A DNA stretch of 5,303 bases from an uncultured Syntrophobacterales bacterium (lineage in GTDB: Bacteria > Desulfobacterota > Syntrophia > Syntrophales > UBA5619). Positions 4,983 through 5,303 of the stretch are shown here, one piece after another. The number at the start of each line of letters is the position of its first letter. Positions within the stretch are counted from its first letter, which is position 1. The position numbers were made by a program, and so were the translations under genes. The DNA is taken from NCBI GenBank assembly GCA_903903205.1, contig CAIUXU010000412.1, positions 1 to 5,303 of the forward strand, written 5' to 3'. The notes beneath the pieces are model-generated. The model did no database searches. It had not been told where the DNA came from and worked only from the letters and a program-made list of their open reading frames with translations.

Positions 4983-5303
4983 TGAAAATCCGATCACTAC
5001 TGTTCATGCTATCATTTTTATTGATGTTTACGGCTTTATCCGCTTTCGCTGCCGAATTCGCTGCCGAAGAAATGCCGGAAGTAGCGGTGCCCCGTTTTGA
5101 AGTCAGGAGTTACAAGGTGGAAGGGAATACCCTTATTCCCATAGGCGACCTTGATTCCATCCTTTTTCCTTTTACCGGCAAGGAAAGAGATTTCGGCACT
5201 GTGCAGGAGGCCCTGGATGCGCTTGAACAGGCCTACCGCGATCACGGCTTTTCCATGGTATCGGTGGCGCTGCCGGAACAGGAGCTGGAAAGCGGCGTTG
5301 TCC
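4982..5303 (+). CDS. Two-partner secretion outer-membrane transporter (TpsB, ShlB/FhaC/HecB family), N-terminal part
   Basis: TpsB proteins are 16-stranded outer-membrane barrels with two periplasmic POTRA domains that export a large partner (TpsA), often a haemagglutinin, adhesin or haemolysin. The 107 residues here begin with a Sec signal peptide (basic MKIR, hydrophobic 5-20, probable cleavage after AFA at 21-23 or the next Ala). A short acidic linker follows, then the first POTRA from about residue 40: FEVRSYKVEGNTLIP, DLDSIL, GKERDFGTVQEALDALEQAY and RDHGFSMVSVALPEQELESG, matching the POTRA_2 pattern. The barrel and POTRA 2 lie past the right edge. A perfect 12-bp tandem duplication covers the cleavage region. 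The start has only a weak ribosome site (GTGAG) but overlaps the preceding stop as TAATG. It is probably expressed from the CRP-site promoter at 4639-4667. A BamA/TamA-type protein is less likely from the POTRA pattern. Confidence 0.82.
   Translation, partial: MKIRSLLFMLSFLLMFTALSAFAAEFAAEEMPEVAVPRFEVRSYKVEGNTLIPIGDLDSILFPFTGKERDFGTVQEALDALEQAYRDHGFSMVSVALPEQELESGVV
5045..5068 (+). repeat. 12-bp tandem duplication at the TpsB signal-peptide cleavage site
   Basis: TTCGCTGCCGAA occurs twice in a row without a mismatch. It encodes FAAE-FAAE (residues 22-29) and so doubles the AxA-like cleavage motif. The reading frame is kept. It looks like a recent slippage event. Confidence 0.85.

Noticed and set aside
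5036..5245. Minus-strand ORF of 69 codons opposite the TpsB gene
   Set aside because: Antisense to a signal peptide and POTRA domain that read clearly on the plus strand.

Overview
This is mid-to-high GC bacterial DNA carrying three protein-coding genes whose families can be recognised beyond doubt or nearly so, and a fourth cut by the right edge. That last gene has a signal peptide and a POTRA domain typical of outer-membrane two-partner secretion transporters (TpsB, the ShlB/FhaC/HecB family), so the host is Gram-negative. Proteobacteria or a neighbouring phylum fits best. The sequence alone does not fix genus or species.

Layout from left to right: (1) positions 2-205, plus strand, are the 3' end of nadD (nicotinate-nucleotide adenylyltransferase, NAD synthesis). 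(2) Positions 206-254 are a short convergent gap holding a near-perfect palindrome. (3) Positions 255-2312, minus strand, are a complete transketolase with all the expected cofactor and substrate residues; its start is fixed by a strong AAGGAGG. (4) Positions 2313-2464 hold the transketolase ribosome binding site and two more palindromes of the same general REP-like kind. (5) Positions 2465-4345, minus strand, are a multi-spanning GT-C-type (PMT_2/ArnT-like) glycosyltransferase with a C-terminal TPR region; the last codons and stop lie inside one of the palindromes. (6) Positions 4346-4981 are a long divergent control region. It holds an inverted-repeat cluster with alternative pairings near the glycosyltransferase, two perfect CRP-type operators, a good sigma70-type promoter pointing right, a 29-codon hydrophobic small ORF, a hairpin, and a 36-codon ORF that ends in a TAATG overlap with the next gene. 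(7) Positions 4982-5303, plus strand, are the N-terminus of the TpsB transporter.

NadD and transketolase are housekeeping enzymes with no direct link. The glycosyltransferase probably modifies an envelope lipid or polymer, or a protein, in the periplasm. The most distinctive part is the control region for the secretion gene. Its two operators are 23 bp apart, and the nearer one is centred at about -61.5 from the predicted transcription start, the classic class I CRP position. This suggests that expression of the surface secretion system follows a CRP/FNR-family regulator. Its cargo gene (TpsA) is not in this window and would be expected downstream. No mobile-element gene, CRISPR array, tRNA or rRNA was seen.
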